DNA from: Lentisphaerota bacterium
GTDB taxonomy: Bacteria; Verrucomicrobiota; Lentisphaeria; Oligosphaerales; JABHEG01
Reading direction: 5' to 3'
Assembly: GCA_018676675.1 (NCBI GenBank)
Contig: JABHEG010000334.1
Span: 62,001-126,000, forward strand
DNA: 64,000 bases
In this document: in pieces, positions 8,870 to 17,845 of the stretch
Numbering within the stretch: position 1 is the stretch's first letter
Layout: every line of letters begins with the position of its first letter
Program-made: the position numbers and the translations under genes
The notes under the pieces: generated by a model
What the model saw: only the letters and a program-made list of their open reading frames with translations
Told to the model about the DNA's origin: nothing
The model's database searches: none

Positions 8870-10168
8870 ATGAAGACAGTGAATATCGGAGTGATTGGCT
8901 TCGGAACCGTTGGTGCTGGAGTGGTCGAATGCGTCCTCCAGAACGGTGACCTGATTGCTGAGCGCAGCGGACTGCGCCCGGTGATCGCCACCATCGCGGA
9001 CCTCGACATCACAACCGACCGCGGCATCTCCCTGCCCGACGATGTCACCCTCACCACCGACGCGAGCAGTCTCTTGAACGACCCCGCGATAGATGTGGTG
9101 GTCGAATTGGTGGGCGGCACGACGATCGCCAAGGATTTTGTCCTGCAGGCACTCGCAAATGGCAAGCCCGTTGTGACGGCCAACAAGGCGTTGCTGGCGC
9201 ACCACGGGGCAGAGATTTTCCAGGCAGCACAGGGATCGTCCTCGGACGTCTATTATGAGGCCAGTGTGGGCGGCGGCATTCCTGTGATCAAGGCCATGCG
9301 TGAGGGCTTGGTGGGCAATCGCATCGTTGAGATCGTGGGCATCCTTAACGGAACCTGCAACTACATTCTGACCCGAATGGAAAGGGAGAAGGCAGATTTC
9401 AACGACGTCCTGGCTGCCGCTCAGGAAGCTGGCTATGCCGAAACGGATCCGTCGTTCGACGTCGATGGCATCGACACCGCTCACAAAGCAACCATCCTGG
9501 CTTCCCTGGCGTACGGGGAGTGGTTTGGCATGGACCCCGTTCACGTCGAGGGAATCCGGAACGTGACGTTGCAGGACATTGAGTACGCGACGAATCTCGG
9601 GTATCGAATCAAGCTGTTGGCCATCATCAAGCAAGAGGACGCCAACGTAGAGATGCGGGTCCATCCGGCTCTGATCCCTACGTCATCCCTGCTGGGGCAC
9701 GTCTCAGGCGTATTCAATGCTGTGTGGGTCGAAGGTGATACGGTTGGCGGCACCATGTACTACGGCCGGGGCGCCGGGCGCGAAGCAACGGCGAGTGCCG
9801 TGGTGGCAGATGTGATGGACGTTGGCTTGAACCTCAAGTTTGGCTCGCATCACCGCGTGCCCGCCTTCCGCCCTCACTGCGCCTACTCCGCGATTGTCCC
9901 CATGGCGGATGTGGCCACTCGCTACTACCTGCGCCTGCAAGTCAAAGACCAACCAGGAGTGCTTGCTCTCATCAGCGGCGTTCTTGGCCAGGCGAACATC
10001 AGCATTGCGAGCGTCACGCAACAGGAGACATCACAGGCCTCCGTGCCGATGATCATTCTCACCCACCAGGCCAGGGAGTCCGATTTGCAGGCCGCCTTGG
10101 ACAGGATGCGAGAGCTCGAGGAAGTGGTCGAGCCACCTGTGGTCATCCGGATCGAGGATCTCGGCTGA
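8870..10168 (+). CDS. hom: Homoserine dehydrogenase
   Basis: Catalyses NAD(P)H-dependent reduction of aspartate semialdehyde to homoserine, the branch point to threonine, isoleucine and methionine. The 432-residue monofunctional form has the Rossmann motif G-x-G-T-V-G near the N-terminus, a catalytic segment with A-N-K-A-L-L-A and Y-E-A-S-V-G-G-G-I-P, and N-G-T-C-N-Y-I-L. A C-terminal ACT domain (Y-Y-L-R-L-Q-V-K-D-Q-P-G-V-L) should bind threonine as feedback inhibitor. The start is ATG 8870; the open frame upstream runs through the terminator hairpin and is not expected to be translated. Citramalate synthase follows after 70 bp. Confidence 0.95.
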   Translation: MKTVNIGVIGFGTVGAGVVECVLQNGDLIAERSGLRPVIATIADLDITTDRGISLPDDVTLTTDASSLLNDPAIDVVVELVGGTTIAKDFVLQALANGKPVVTANKALLAHHGAEIFQAAQGSSSDVYYEASVGGGIPVIKAMREGLVGNRIVEIVGILNGTCNYILTRMEREKADFNDVLAAAQEAGYAETDPSFDVDGIDTAHKATILASLAYGEWFGMDPVHVEGIRNVTLQDIEYATNLGYRIKLLAIIKQEDANVEMRVHPALIPTSSLLGHVSGVFNAVWVEGDTVGGTMYYGRGAGREATASAVVADVMDVGLNLKFGSHHRVPAFRPHCAYSAIVPMADVATRYYLRLQVKDQPGVLALISGVLGQANISIASVTQQETSQASVPMIILTHQARESDLQAALDRMRELEEVVEPPVVIRIEDLG

Positions 10169-10238
10169 CCCTCCGTCCCTTGCCCAATGATCCAATCTGC
10201 CCGAAAGAACGGGCTCTACATTGATCGGAATAAGATCG

Positions 10239-11852
10239 ATGAACGACGAAAAAGCACAGAATCTGGATGTCCAACTCTACGACACCACCCTGCGCGACGG
10301 AACGCAGGGGGAAGGCGTCTCCTTCTCGGTGACGGACAAGATACGCATTGCACGACGCCTCAATCTGTTCGGAGTCTCCTACATCGAGGGCGGTTGGCCG
10401 GGCTCGAATCCCAAAGACATGGCTTTCTTCGAGGAGATGCGCGGCAAACCCCTGAGTCATGCGAGGATCGCTGCTTTCGGGAGCACACGCCGTGCTCAGT
10501 TCGCTCCCGAAGATGACCCCAACCTGCGCACACTGCTTCAGGCGGGAACCCCCGTGACAACGATCTTCGGCAAGAGCTGGCTCCTCCACGTACATGACGT
10601 TCTCAGAGTCAGTCCGGATCAGAATCTGGAGATGATCAGTAGCTCATGCCGCTTCCTCAAAGACAGCGGCAAGGAGGTCATCTTTGATGCCGAGCACTTC
10701 TTCGATGGCTATCTGGATGCACCTGGGTACGCTTTGGATGTACTGCGTCAAGCAGCGGCGGCCGGCGCCACCACACTCGTCCTGTGCGACACAAACGGGG
10801 GAACGCTTCCGAGCATCGTTTCGCGTGTCTGCACGGAGGTCAAGGCCGCCTTCCCGGGAGGTCCGGAACTCGGTATTCACTGTCACAACGACACTGCCTG
10901 TGCAGTGGCCAACTCGCTGGCGGCATTTGAGGCCGGTTGCACCCAAATCCAGGGCACTCTTAACGGTATCGGCGAACGGTGCGGCAACGCCGACCTGTGC
11001 GCGATCTCCGCAAACCTGGAAACCAAGCTTGACCGCCGCTGTGTGAACCCCGGCGCAATCACCCACGTAACCGAACTGAGCAAGTTCGTATACGACCTTG
11101 CCAACATGCGCCCGAATGGTCACCAGCCCTTTGTTGGTGCAAGTGCGTTCGCACACAAAGGCGGCATGCACGTCAATGCGGTCGCCAAAAACCCGCACAC
11201 ATTTGAGCACGTTGAGCCGGAGACTGTCGGAAACCATCGCCGTGTGCTCGTGTCCGACCTGGCCGGTGGAAGCAACATCATGCTCAAAGCGGAAGAGCAT
11301 AACATAAAACTGGACCCCAAAAGCCCGGAGGTGAAGGAGATCCTTTCTGAGCTCAAGCGTTCCGAGGCCGAAGGCTATGAGTTCGAGTCCGCCGACGCCT
11401 CGTTCAAGCTGCTTCTGCAGAAGACCCTGAAGAAGCACAAACCGTTTTTCGAGCTGGAGGGGTTCCGGGTCATTGTCGAGAAACGCGGCAGCGATGTGCC
11501 CTGCCTTTCAGAAGCAACGATCAAGATTCGCGTCAAAGACGAGACGGAGATCACCGCGGCCGAGGGCGATGGTCCGGTCAATGCGCTTGATCTGGCCCTG
11601 CGCAAAGCACTCACCAAGTTCTACCCTGCGGTAGAGAACGTCCGCCTGCGCGACTTCAAGGTCCGCATTCTTGATGGTGCTGTCGGTACTGCGGCAAAGA
11701 CGCGAGTGCTTATTGAGTCCGGGGACGGTGAGAATATTTGGGGCACTGTCGGCGTCAGCGAGAACATCCTCGAGGCCAGTTGGGAAGCCCTGGTCGACTC
11801 GGTCGAGTATGTACTCTACGAGTCGGAGAACGCCGTTGACACGGCCTCGTGA
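10239..11852 (+). CDS. cimA: (R)-citramalate synthase
   Basis: Condenses pyruvate with acetyl-CoA to citramalate, feeding a threonine-independent isoleucine route. The 537 residues begin with the DRE-TIM signature L-Y-D-T-T-L-R-D-G-T-Q, then Y-I-E-G-G-W-P-G-S-N-P, which is typical of CimA rather than LeuA. Metal-binding H-x-H is in G-I-H-C-H-N-D. The LeuA-type regulatory dimerisation domain fills the last 150 residues or so, where isoleucine would bind. I prefer ATG 10239; a TTG at 10221 is in frame. Homocitrate or isopropylmalate synthase activity is less likely. It is probably co-transcribed with hom. Confidence 0.9.
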   Translation: MNDEKAQNLDVQLYDTTLRDGTQGEGVSFSVTDKIRIARRLNLFGVSYIEGGWPGSNPKDMAFFEEMRGKPLSHARIAAFGSTRRAQFAPEDDPNLRTLLQAGTPVTTIFGKSWLLHVHDVLRVSPDQNLEMISSSCRFLKDSGKEVIFDAEHFFDGYLDAPGYALDVLRQAAAAGATTLVLCDTNGGTLPSIVSRVCTEVKAAFPGGPELGIHCHNDTACAVANSLAAFEAGCTQIQGTLNGIGERCGNADLCAISANLETKLDRRCVNPGAITHVTELSKFVYDLANMRPNGHQPFVGASAFAHKGGMHVNAVAKNPHTFEHVEPETVGNHRRVLVSDLAGGSNIMLKAEEHNIKLDPKSPEVKEILSELKRSEAEGYEFESADASFKLLLQKTLKKHKPFFELEGFRVIVEKRGSDVPCLSEATIKIRVKDETEITAAEGDGPVNALDLALRKALTKFYPAVENVRLRDFKVRILDGAVGTAAKTRVLIESGDGENIWGTVGVSENILEASWEALVDSVEYVLYESENAVDTAS

Positions 11853-11972
11853 TCCTGTGGCCTGAGCGATCCACTCGGGCCTGCAAGTCAGCCGGCCCAA
11901 GTGGATGTCGGCAAAAACAGGAACGCCCTGCCCTTGATTCCGACGGCTGCGCATCGTACCTTAATTGTATAA

Positions 11973-12034
11973 CCCCCTGGCTGTCTTACTTCCCCCCCCC
12001 TCTTCCCCTACGACAGTCAGGGGGCCTTTCTTTA
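11973..12034 (+). terminator. Rho-independent terminator after cimA
   Basis: A 13-bp stem (11973-11985 with 12012-12024, one G-U pair) has a pyrimidine-rich loop containing a run of ten C residues. A T-rich tail follows (12027-12034). It lies 120 bp beyond the cimA stop and ahead of the next sulfatase. A weaker stem (ggcctgag/ctcgggcc, near 11860-11882) lies nearer cimA. Confidence 0.7.
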
Positions 12035-12061
12035 TACAGCGGATGCGGAAGGAGCACACCG

Positions 12062-13471
12062 ATGCAGACGAAGAATGTCGTCCTGTTCATCACAGATGGG
12101 CACCGAACGGATATGCTCGGTTGCTATGGGAACGCGCTGCTGGAGACACCCCGGATTGATGCCTTTGCCCGGGACTCTGTCCTGCTCCGCCGCGCCTTCT
12201 GCACGCACTCCGTCTGCATGCCGACTCGCGCTTCGCTGTTCACAGGCCGCTACCCCCACGTCCACGGCGTCTGGGCCAACGGTCTCCCGCTCCCGAAAAC
12301 GGAAGTAACGCTTCCACAGGTCTTCTCAGAGGCCGGCTACGCAACCGCGGCCGCCGGTAAGATCCACTTCGAGCCTCAGCAAGCTTACACCGATGGCTTC
12401 TGCCCGGCCATCAGTGAACCATACTATGGCTTTGACGAGGTCCATCTGAGCGAGAACCGACTGGGACATGAATACCTCGACTGGGTGCGGGAACAGGCCC
12501 CCGAACAGGCTGAACTCGTCAGACAACGGAAGGATGTACCGGAGGAACTTCACGAGCTTCACTGGACGGTCAGCCAGACGATCGACTTCATTCGCCGCAG
12601 CGCCTCCGATAGCACGCCGTTTTTCTGTTCCTGTTCGTTTCATGAGCTTTCCCCGCCTTCAACGCCGCCTCTGGGATATACCGATCACTACGCCCCGGAG
12701 GATGTGCCGATACCCATACTTGATCTGGATGATCTGGATCTCCGACCGGAGTTCTATCGGCAATGCTACGAAGGCTATCTGGCTCGTGGACGCCAGCCGG
12801 ACGAAGCCGCTCTGCGTCGCCACATTGCGTCGAGTTACGACCAGATGCGCTTCATTGACAAGCAATTCGGGCGCGTCGTTTCGACTCTGAAGGAGCTTGG
12901 CATCTGGGAAGAGACCATTGTGCTCTTTACCGCAGATCACGGTCTCTCCCTAAACGATCACTACCAGTGGCGCCATGGGCCCTTCCTCTTCGATGAAGTC
13001 ATCAATGTGCCCATGATGTGGCATGTCCCGGGCGGCGGCGGCCGCGGGAAGGAAACGGCCGAGATGGTGGAGAGTGTGGACGTGATGCCGACCCTTCTTG
13101 ATCTTTGTGAGCTTCCCATCCCCGCGGGTGTGCAAGGGCATTCAGTAGCGTCACTCCTGGCGGAGCCTGAGGCAGGGGCTGGGCGGGAGTCTGTTCTGAT
13201 TCAGGAGCGTGAGGCCCCCGACCTCGCGGCGCGTGGACTGCAGCCGGAATCGATCACACAGATCGGCATCCGTACGTCTGACACCAAACTCATCCACTAC
13301 CCGGGGCGCCCCTTTGGCGAACTCTACGACTTGAGCAATGATCCGGGAGAGTTCCGGAACCTATGGCGTGATCCAGGCTACGGGACGTTGAGGCAGGACA
13401 TGATGGGCCTACTCACGGACCGCCTGGCGGACTCGCAGGACCCCCTCCCCGAGAGATCCTACGATTGGTAG
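12062..13471 (+). CDS. Sulfatase, choline-sulfatase-like group
   Basis: A 469-residue type I sulfatase without signal peptide. The first metal segment reads F-I-T-D-G-H-R, so one Asp replaces the usual Asp pair, as in T-D-Q-Q-R sulfatases. The formylglycine motif is C52-M-P-T-R56 (Thr for the common Ser), followed by A-S-L-F-T-G-R-Y-P-H. The late T-A-D-H-G segment and the E-L-Y-D-L-x-x-D-P-G-E-F-x-N-L ending are intact. ATG 12062 follows a GGAAGGAG box; an open frame extending back to 11849 overlaps cimA and the terminator and is not used. Its stop is three bases from the stop of the opposing cca gene. Confidence 0.92.
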   Translation: MQTKNVVLFITDGHRTDMLGCYGNALLETPRIDAFARDSVLLRRAFCTHSVCMPTRASLFTGRYPHVHGVWANGLPLPKTEVTLPQVFSEAGYATAAAGKIHFEPQQAYTDGFCPAISEPYYGFDEVHLSENRLGHEYLDWVREQAPEQAELVRQRKDVPEELHELHWTVSQTIDFIRRSASDSTPFFCSCSFHELSPPSTPPLGYTDHYAPEDVPIPILDLDDLDLRPEFYRQCYEGYLARGRQPDEAALRRHIASSYDQMRFIDKQFGRVVSTLKELGIWEETIVLFTADHGLSLNDHYQWRHGPFLFDEVINVPMMWHVPGGGGRGKETAEMVESVDVMPTLLDLCELPIPAGVQGHSVASLLAEPEAGAGRESVLIQEREAPDLAARGLQPESITQIGIRTSDTKLIHYPGRPFGELYDLSNDPGEFRNLWRDPGYGTLRQDMMGLLTDRLADSQDPLPERSYDW

Positions 13472-13474
13472 GCG

Positions 13475-14944
13475 TCACGCCTGAACGTCGTACCGCGCTT
13501 TCACCCATGCCTTGGCCGTGGCTGAATCCGCGATAGCTCCCTCAAGGCGGGCATCTTCCACCGCGCGGAGAATCTCCCCCATACGGGGTCCTGCGCCATA
13601 GCCCATCTCCAGCAGGTCTCGGCCTGTAAGCAAGGGAGCCGGCGGAACGGGGCGCATGGCCTCCTCATGCCAGGCTTCGAGGGCAAAGTCAAAATGGGCA
13701 AAGTCCTGATGGCTGCCCACACAGTCAAGGCGGTGCAGTTCGAGATGGAGTGGGAATGCTGGATTCTGAAGGAAACGCCGTCGCTTCGCTTCGCGCATCC
13801 TCTGGATGTGAGCGAACCTCATATGCCCGGAAATCAGTTCAGACGCGAGGCCCGCGGTCTTAACTCGCTGCCGACAACGGGCCAGGACCGCCTCCGCAAT
13901 CTCTCTTCCCTTCGCGTCGTGGCCGTTGAACCGAATGCGATCGGCGAAGGTCAGCGTGTCCGGCTTCCCCACGTCGTGGAGTAGAACTGCCCAGGCGAGG
14001 GCTTCTCGGTCATGTCCATCGTGTATCACCAAACCACCGGCGCTCTCCGGCCGGACCAGGAACCTCTGCTTCGCCTCGGCTATGCCTCCGCAACAGAGGT
14101 CGTCCCGCTCCGGATCAGCCGCCCCTGCGCAAGCAAGCGATCGCGACACGGTTTTGTCGAGATGCCCCAGCATCAGGAGCGTGTGCGTCAGAACGTCTCC
14201 CTCAGGATGGAATTGCGGCGGCTGAGGAACCCCGCCCATCGCTGCGACTTCGGGCAGAACGCAGGTGAGGAGCCCGGTTCCTCGAAGAAGCTCAAGGGAT
14301 GGCCGCGCAGAACCCTCGCTGAGCATGCGCCTAATCTCGTCCCCAACGCGCTCACAGCTCACGCGGTTGATCGTGCCGGCGAGGCCCTCAACAGCGGCGG
14401 CCGTGGCCGGTTCCAGCCGGAAACCCGTGCGGGCGGCGAAGCGAACAGCTCGGAGCAACCGAAGGGCGTCCTCACGGAAACGCTGCTCGGGGACACCCAC
14501 CGCCCGAATGACGCCGGCCGCCAAATCCGCTCGCCCGTCGACGTAATCGATCACACGGTCCTCAAACGGGTCATACATGAGGGCATTGATTGTGAAATCA
14601 CGCCGTCGAGCATCTTCTTCCGCCGAGGAGAAATGGACACTCTCTGGGCGGCGACCGTCATGGTATTCCCCGTCGCCTCGGAATGTTGCGACTTCGTATT
14701 CCCTCTCGTTGCCTACCACCAAGATTACGCCAAAAGCCTTGCCGATTGGCACTGTTCGGGGGAAAAGGGCCTCGACCTGGTCAGGCACAGCGTCGGTGAC
14801 GATGTCCCAGTCCTTGGGCGGAATGCCCAGCAGATGGTCGCGGACGCAGCCGCCGACGAGGAACGCATCATGACCGGCCTGGCGTAGATAGCGGAGTACA
14901 GACAACACGTCGTCAGGGCAGGAAGTGGAAAGAGGAGGAGCCAT
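13475..14944 (-). CDS. cca: CCA tRNA nucleotidyltransferase with HD domain
   Basis: Adds or repairs the 3' CCA of tRNAs. The class II head domain has V-G-G-C-V-R-D (near residue 24), the catalytic D-W-D-I-V-T pair, E-V-A-T-F-R and the R-R-D-F-T-I-N-A-L motif. The neck follows with R-F-R-E-D-A-L-R-L-L-R-A-V-R-F-A. A C-terminal HD domain (L-L-H-D-V-G-K-P) provides the phosphohydrolase module. At 489 residues it fits the HD-bearing family; poly(A) polymerase is the main alternative. Both tRNAs in this window already encode CCA, so repair is a likely role. The upstream membrane-protein gene ends nine bases before its start. Confidence 0.92.
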   Translation of the reverse strand: MAPPLSTSCPDDVLSVLRYLRQAGHDAFLVGGCVRDHLLGIPPKDWDIVTDAVPDQVEALFPRTVPIGKAFGVILVVGNEREYEVATFRGDGEYHDGRRPESVHFSSAEEDARRRDFTINALMYDPFEDRVIDYVDGRADLAAGVIRAVGVPEQRFREDALRLLRAVRFAARTGFRLEPATAAAVEGLAGTINRVSCERVGDEIRRMLSEGSARPSLELLRGTGLLTCVLPEVAAMGGVPQPPQFHPEGDVLTHTLLMLGHLDKTVSRSLACAGAADPERDDLCCGGIAEAKQRFLVRPESAGGLVIHDGHDREALAWAVLLHDVGKPDTLTFADRIRFNGHDAKGREIAEAVLARCRQRVKTAGLASELISGHMRFAHIQRMREAKRRRFLQNPAFPLHLELHRLDCVGSHQDFAHFDFALEAWHEEAMRPVPPAPLLTGRDLLEMGYGAGPRMGEILRAVEDARLEGAIADSATAKAWVKARYDVQA

Positions 14945-14953
14945 CGTCGACTT

Positions 14954-15445
14954 TCACTGGCGGACGCGCATCATCCGCCATCGGCGGCGAGGGCTCATGG
15001 ACTCGAGGATGTATCGTCCATCCTCGACAATGACGCGCAGGAAGCGTCCGTTGACTGGCGTCCAGATGCCCGCCTTAACGACCACCCCTTGGCCGTTGCG
15101 GCCAATCAGACGCAACTGAGGTCCTGCCCGAGGTATGCGCCCATGCACAGAGTTCACATGGACCGTGACGGCACGAACATCCAAGAGTCCCCCCATCTCG
15201 CGTTCCTCGAAATCCTCTGGAATTGAGGGCTTGTATGTCAGGCGTCCGGTGGCCGGTGATCTTGTCAGCTCGGGCTGGGTCCAGCCGGTCGGAAGCGGGC
15301 GACGCTCCACTCGGCGAAAGACCGCCGAAGCGGCCGTGGCAATGCCGCCCGACAGGCACAGAACCACTGCCAAAGCAACCGCACCCGCTATCCGGCGGCC
15401 GAGAACTGGGTGTCTTGGCAGTGGGGCACGCCTCAACGTTGTCAT
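14954..15445 (-). CDS. Hypothetical single-pass membrane or exported protein
   Basis: I do not recognise this 163-residue protein. An Arg-rich N-terminus is followed by one hydrophobic helix (about residues 19-42), so it is a signal anchor or exported. The remainder is a basic, strand-rich domain with repeated V-x-V and V-x-G patterns and an Arg-rich C-terminus. A GGAAGGAG box abuts the ATG at 15445 and is ideally spaced for a TTG nine bases on (15436); an ATG at 15526 is also in frame. A TATATAAG box near 15541-15548 on the minus strand fits a promoter. It precedes cca by nine bases, suggesting one transcript. Confidence 0.6.
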   Translation of the reverse strand: MTTLRRAPLPRHPVLGRRIAGAVALAVVLCLSGGIATAASAVFRRVERRPLPTGWTQPELTRSPATGRLTYKPSIPEDFEEREMGGLLDVRAVTVHVNSVHGRIPRAGPQLRLIGRNGQGVVVKAGIWTPVNGRFLRVIVEDGRYILESMSPRRRWRMMRVRQ

Positions 15446-15622
15446 CTCCTTCCAGCCGGGTTGCTTCGCCAGGGACGGACAGCTTGGCGGAGCACTGGGA
15501 CAGCATTCGTCCTCGAGGAGGACCATTGCGCGTTCGCAATCTTATATAGTTAACGTTACTGTCTGCGACTGATTCCGTCAACCAACCACAAACGCGCCTC
15601 GCTGCGCCCTCTGGTGAGCACT

Positions 15623-16807
15623 ATGGACACGAGACAACGCCTCGCAGCCGCCATTTCGGGTATTCTCCCAAGAGTGACGGCTCTCCGCCACGACATTCAC
15701 GCCCATCCTGAAATGGCTCTTGAGGAGCGCCGCACGTCCGCTCTTGTGCGTGAACTGCTGTCCGAAACAGCAGCCGACGTCCTTCCTCCCTTTCTGGAGA
15801 CCGATGTCGTCGCTTTGCTAAGCGGCCCGAACTCCGGCCCGTGCGTCACCCTCCGGGCTGACATGGACGCGCTTCCCCTTTGCGAGGCCACTGGTCTCCC
15901 ATACGCGTCTGAGACCCCCGGGACAATGCATGCGTGTGGGCACGATGGACATACGGCCGTTCTCGCTGGGACGGCTCTCGTACTCAACGAGCTGAAAGAT
16001 GTACTGCCGGGAACGGTTCGTTTTGTCTTCCAGCCAGGCGAGGAGGTGGTCGCTGCCGGACGGGATTTGGTGGAGGCGGGAGCGCTGAAGAACCCGCCGC
16101 AGGGGGCCGCCTTCGCACTCCATGCCTGGCCAGGCAACCCCGTGGGCACGATCGCGTCACGGCCGGGCGCCCTGATGGCAGCTGCAGGGTTCTTCACCAT
16201 CCGGATCGAGGGGAAAGGCGGCCACGGGTCACGACCCGAAGCCGCCGTCGACCCCGTTCTGGCGGGAGCCCGTGTTGTGGAGGCCCTGCAGACCGTCGTC
16301 GCCAGGCGGGTGAGTGCCCTCGATGCCGCGGTAGTGAGCGTCTGTCGATTCACGGGAGGCACCAACGGAAACATCATTCCGGACAGTGTGGAGCTGGAAG
16401 GCACCATCCGCTACCTCACTCAGGAAGTGGGGCAGACCATCACAACGGAGATTGAGCGCCTCGTTCACGGCACCTGTAAAGCCATGGGGGCAAACGCCAC
16501 TATCGAGTACACACCGGCCTACCTCCCAACCGTGAACGACGAAACCATGGTTGAGCTGGCGCAGGTCGTCGTGACCGAACATCTTGGGCCGGATCAGTGG
16601 ATCGACGTTGATGTGCCATGCATGGGCGGCGAAGACTTCGCTTACTACATCGATGACACCCCCGGAGCCATGGTGTGGCTTGGGATGGGAGAGGACTGCG
16701 CCCCGATCCACAATCCCCATTTCAACTTCAGGGACGAGGCCATTGAGAACGGCATTCGCTTCATGAGCGCTATCGCCATCGAAGCTCTTCAGAAACTGAC
16801 AGGTTGA
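15623..16807 (+). CDS. M20 family amidohydrolase (hippurate/N-acyl amino acid hydrolase type)
   Basis: A 394-residue M20D metallopeptidase-fold enzyme that should remove acyl groups from amino acids or related amides in the cytoplasm. Motifs are L-R-H-D-I-H-A-H-P-E (22-30), R-A-D-M-D-A-L-P-L (79-86), the metal-binding M-H-A-C-G-H-D-G-H (102-110), F-Q-P-G-E-E (136-141), H-A-W-P and a late G-G-E-D-F-A-Y. The dimerisation domain lies between. A GTG at 15614 is an alternative start. The URO-D-like gene begins 25 bases downstream. Confidence 0.92.
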   Translation: MDTRQRLAAAISGILPRVTALRHDIHAHPEMALEERRTSALVRELLSETAADVLPPFLETDVVALLSGPNSGPCVTLRADMDALPLCEATGLPYASETPGTMHACGHDGHTAVLAGTALVLNELKDVLPGTVRFVFQPGEEVVAAGRDLVEAGALKNPPQGAAFALHAWPGNPVGTIASRPGALMAAAGFFTIRIEGKGGHGSRPEAAVDPVLAGARVVEALQTVVARRVSALDAAVVSVCRFTGGTNGNIIPDSVELEGTIRYLTQEVGQTITTEIERLVHGTCKAMGANATIEYTPAYLPTVNDETMVELAQVVVTEHLGPDQWIDVDVPCMGGEDFAYYIDDTPGAMVWLGMGEDCAPIHNPHFNFRDEAIENGIRFMSAIAIEALQKLTG

Positions 16808-16832
16808 CCGACAGTACACGCCAGGAAACGTC

Positions 16833-17786
16833 ATGCTCCCCAGAGACCGTTTTATAGCCGCTCTCGAACGCCGGCAGTTTTCCGGCCGCGTTCCGCATTT
16901 CGAGCTCGTCTTCTTCCTGACTATGGAGGCGTTTGGGAAAGTCCACCCAAGCCACCGGAACTATGGACAGTGGGAGCAGATGGAATCGGCGGAGCAGGAT
17001 CTGCATCGGAACGACATCGCCGACCTGCATATCGCTGTTGCTGAGACTTTTGAGCACAGCGCGATTTTCATTCATCCGAACCCACGAACGTTGCCGGAGA
17101 CGCTGCGACTTGCGGAGCTGATTCGCGAGAAAGCCGGGGACCGCTACTTCCTCATGACCCACGGCGATGCTACGTACTCCGTGCCGCACGGGAATGCCCT
17201 TGCCGAATTCGCCTATCGCATCGCCGATGAACCTGCTGCCCTCAAGGACGCGGCCGCCCAACGCGTAGACGCCGCTCTGGCGAGTGGGGAAGAGTACCGC
17301 AGGCACGGCGTCCTCGATGGCTTCGCGCTCTGTTCCGATTACTGCTTCAATACGGGGCCTTTCCTCAGTCCCGCCCAATTCGGTGAGTTCGTCACACCTT
17401 ACCTGAGCGACTTGATCGCGGGGTACCGTGAGTCTGGGTTCCACGTCATCAAACACACCGACGGCAACATCATGCCCATTCTCGACCAGCTCCTCGAGGC
17501 CGCGCCGCACGCCCTGCACTCTCTGGATCCACAGGGCAGTGTAGACATCGCTGAAGTGAAGCGCCTCGTCGGTGACCAAGTCTGCCTGATCGGAAACGTG
17601 AATTGCGGTCTCCTCGATACCGGCACCGAAGAGGAATGTGTCGAGTCAGCACGTTACGCTCTGCGCCATGGCATGCCTCACGGCGGGTACATCTTCTCTA
17701 CCAGCAACTGCATCTATACCGGCATGCGGCTTGAACGCTATGAGCTCATGCTTGACGTTTGGCGCCGTGAAGGCAACTATGCCTGA
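16833..17786 (+). CDS. Uroporphyrinogen decarboxylase-like (URO-D superfamily) protein
   Basis: A 317-residue TIM-barrel protein of the URO-D/methyltransferase superfamily, starting R-D-R-F-I-A-A-L-E and carrying H-T-D-G-N, H-S-L-D-P-Q and N-V-N-C-G-L-L-D segments typical of the divergent paralogues. It lacks the haem-pathway N-terminal Arg-rich pocket sequence, and no other haem genes are near, so a corrinoid-linked methyl transfer or unknown role is more likely than HemE. An AGGA box precedes the ATG. It is probably co-transcribed with the M20 gene. Confidence 0.8.
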   Translation: MLPRDRFIAALERRQFSGRVPHFELVFFLTMEAFGKVHPSHRNYGQWEQMESAEQDLHRNDIADLHIAVAETFEHSAIFIHPNPRTLPETLRLAELIREKAGDRYFLMTHGDATYSVPHGNALAEFAYRIADEPAALKDAAAQRVDAALASGEEYRRHGVLDGFALCSDYCFNTGPFLSPAQFGEFVTPYLSDLIAGYRESGFHVIKHTDGNIMPILDQLLEAAPHALHSLDPQGSVDIAEVKRLVGDQVCLIGNVNCGLLDTGTEEECVESARYALRHGMPHGGYIFSTSNCIYTGMRLERYELMLDVWRREGNYA

Positions 17787-17845
17787 CGGCCTGAGTCGGC
17801 AGGGCAAAACGCCCGCTCCCTGAATGTGACACCGAGAGGCATACA

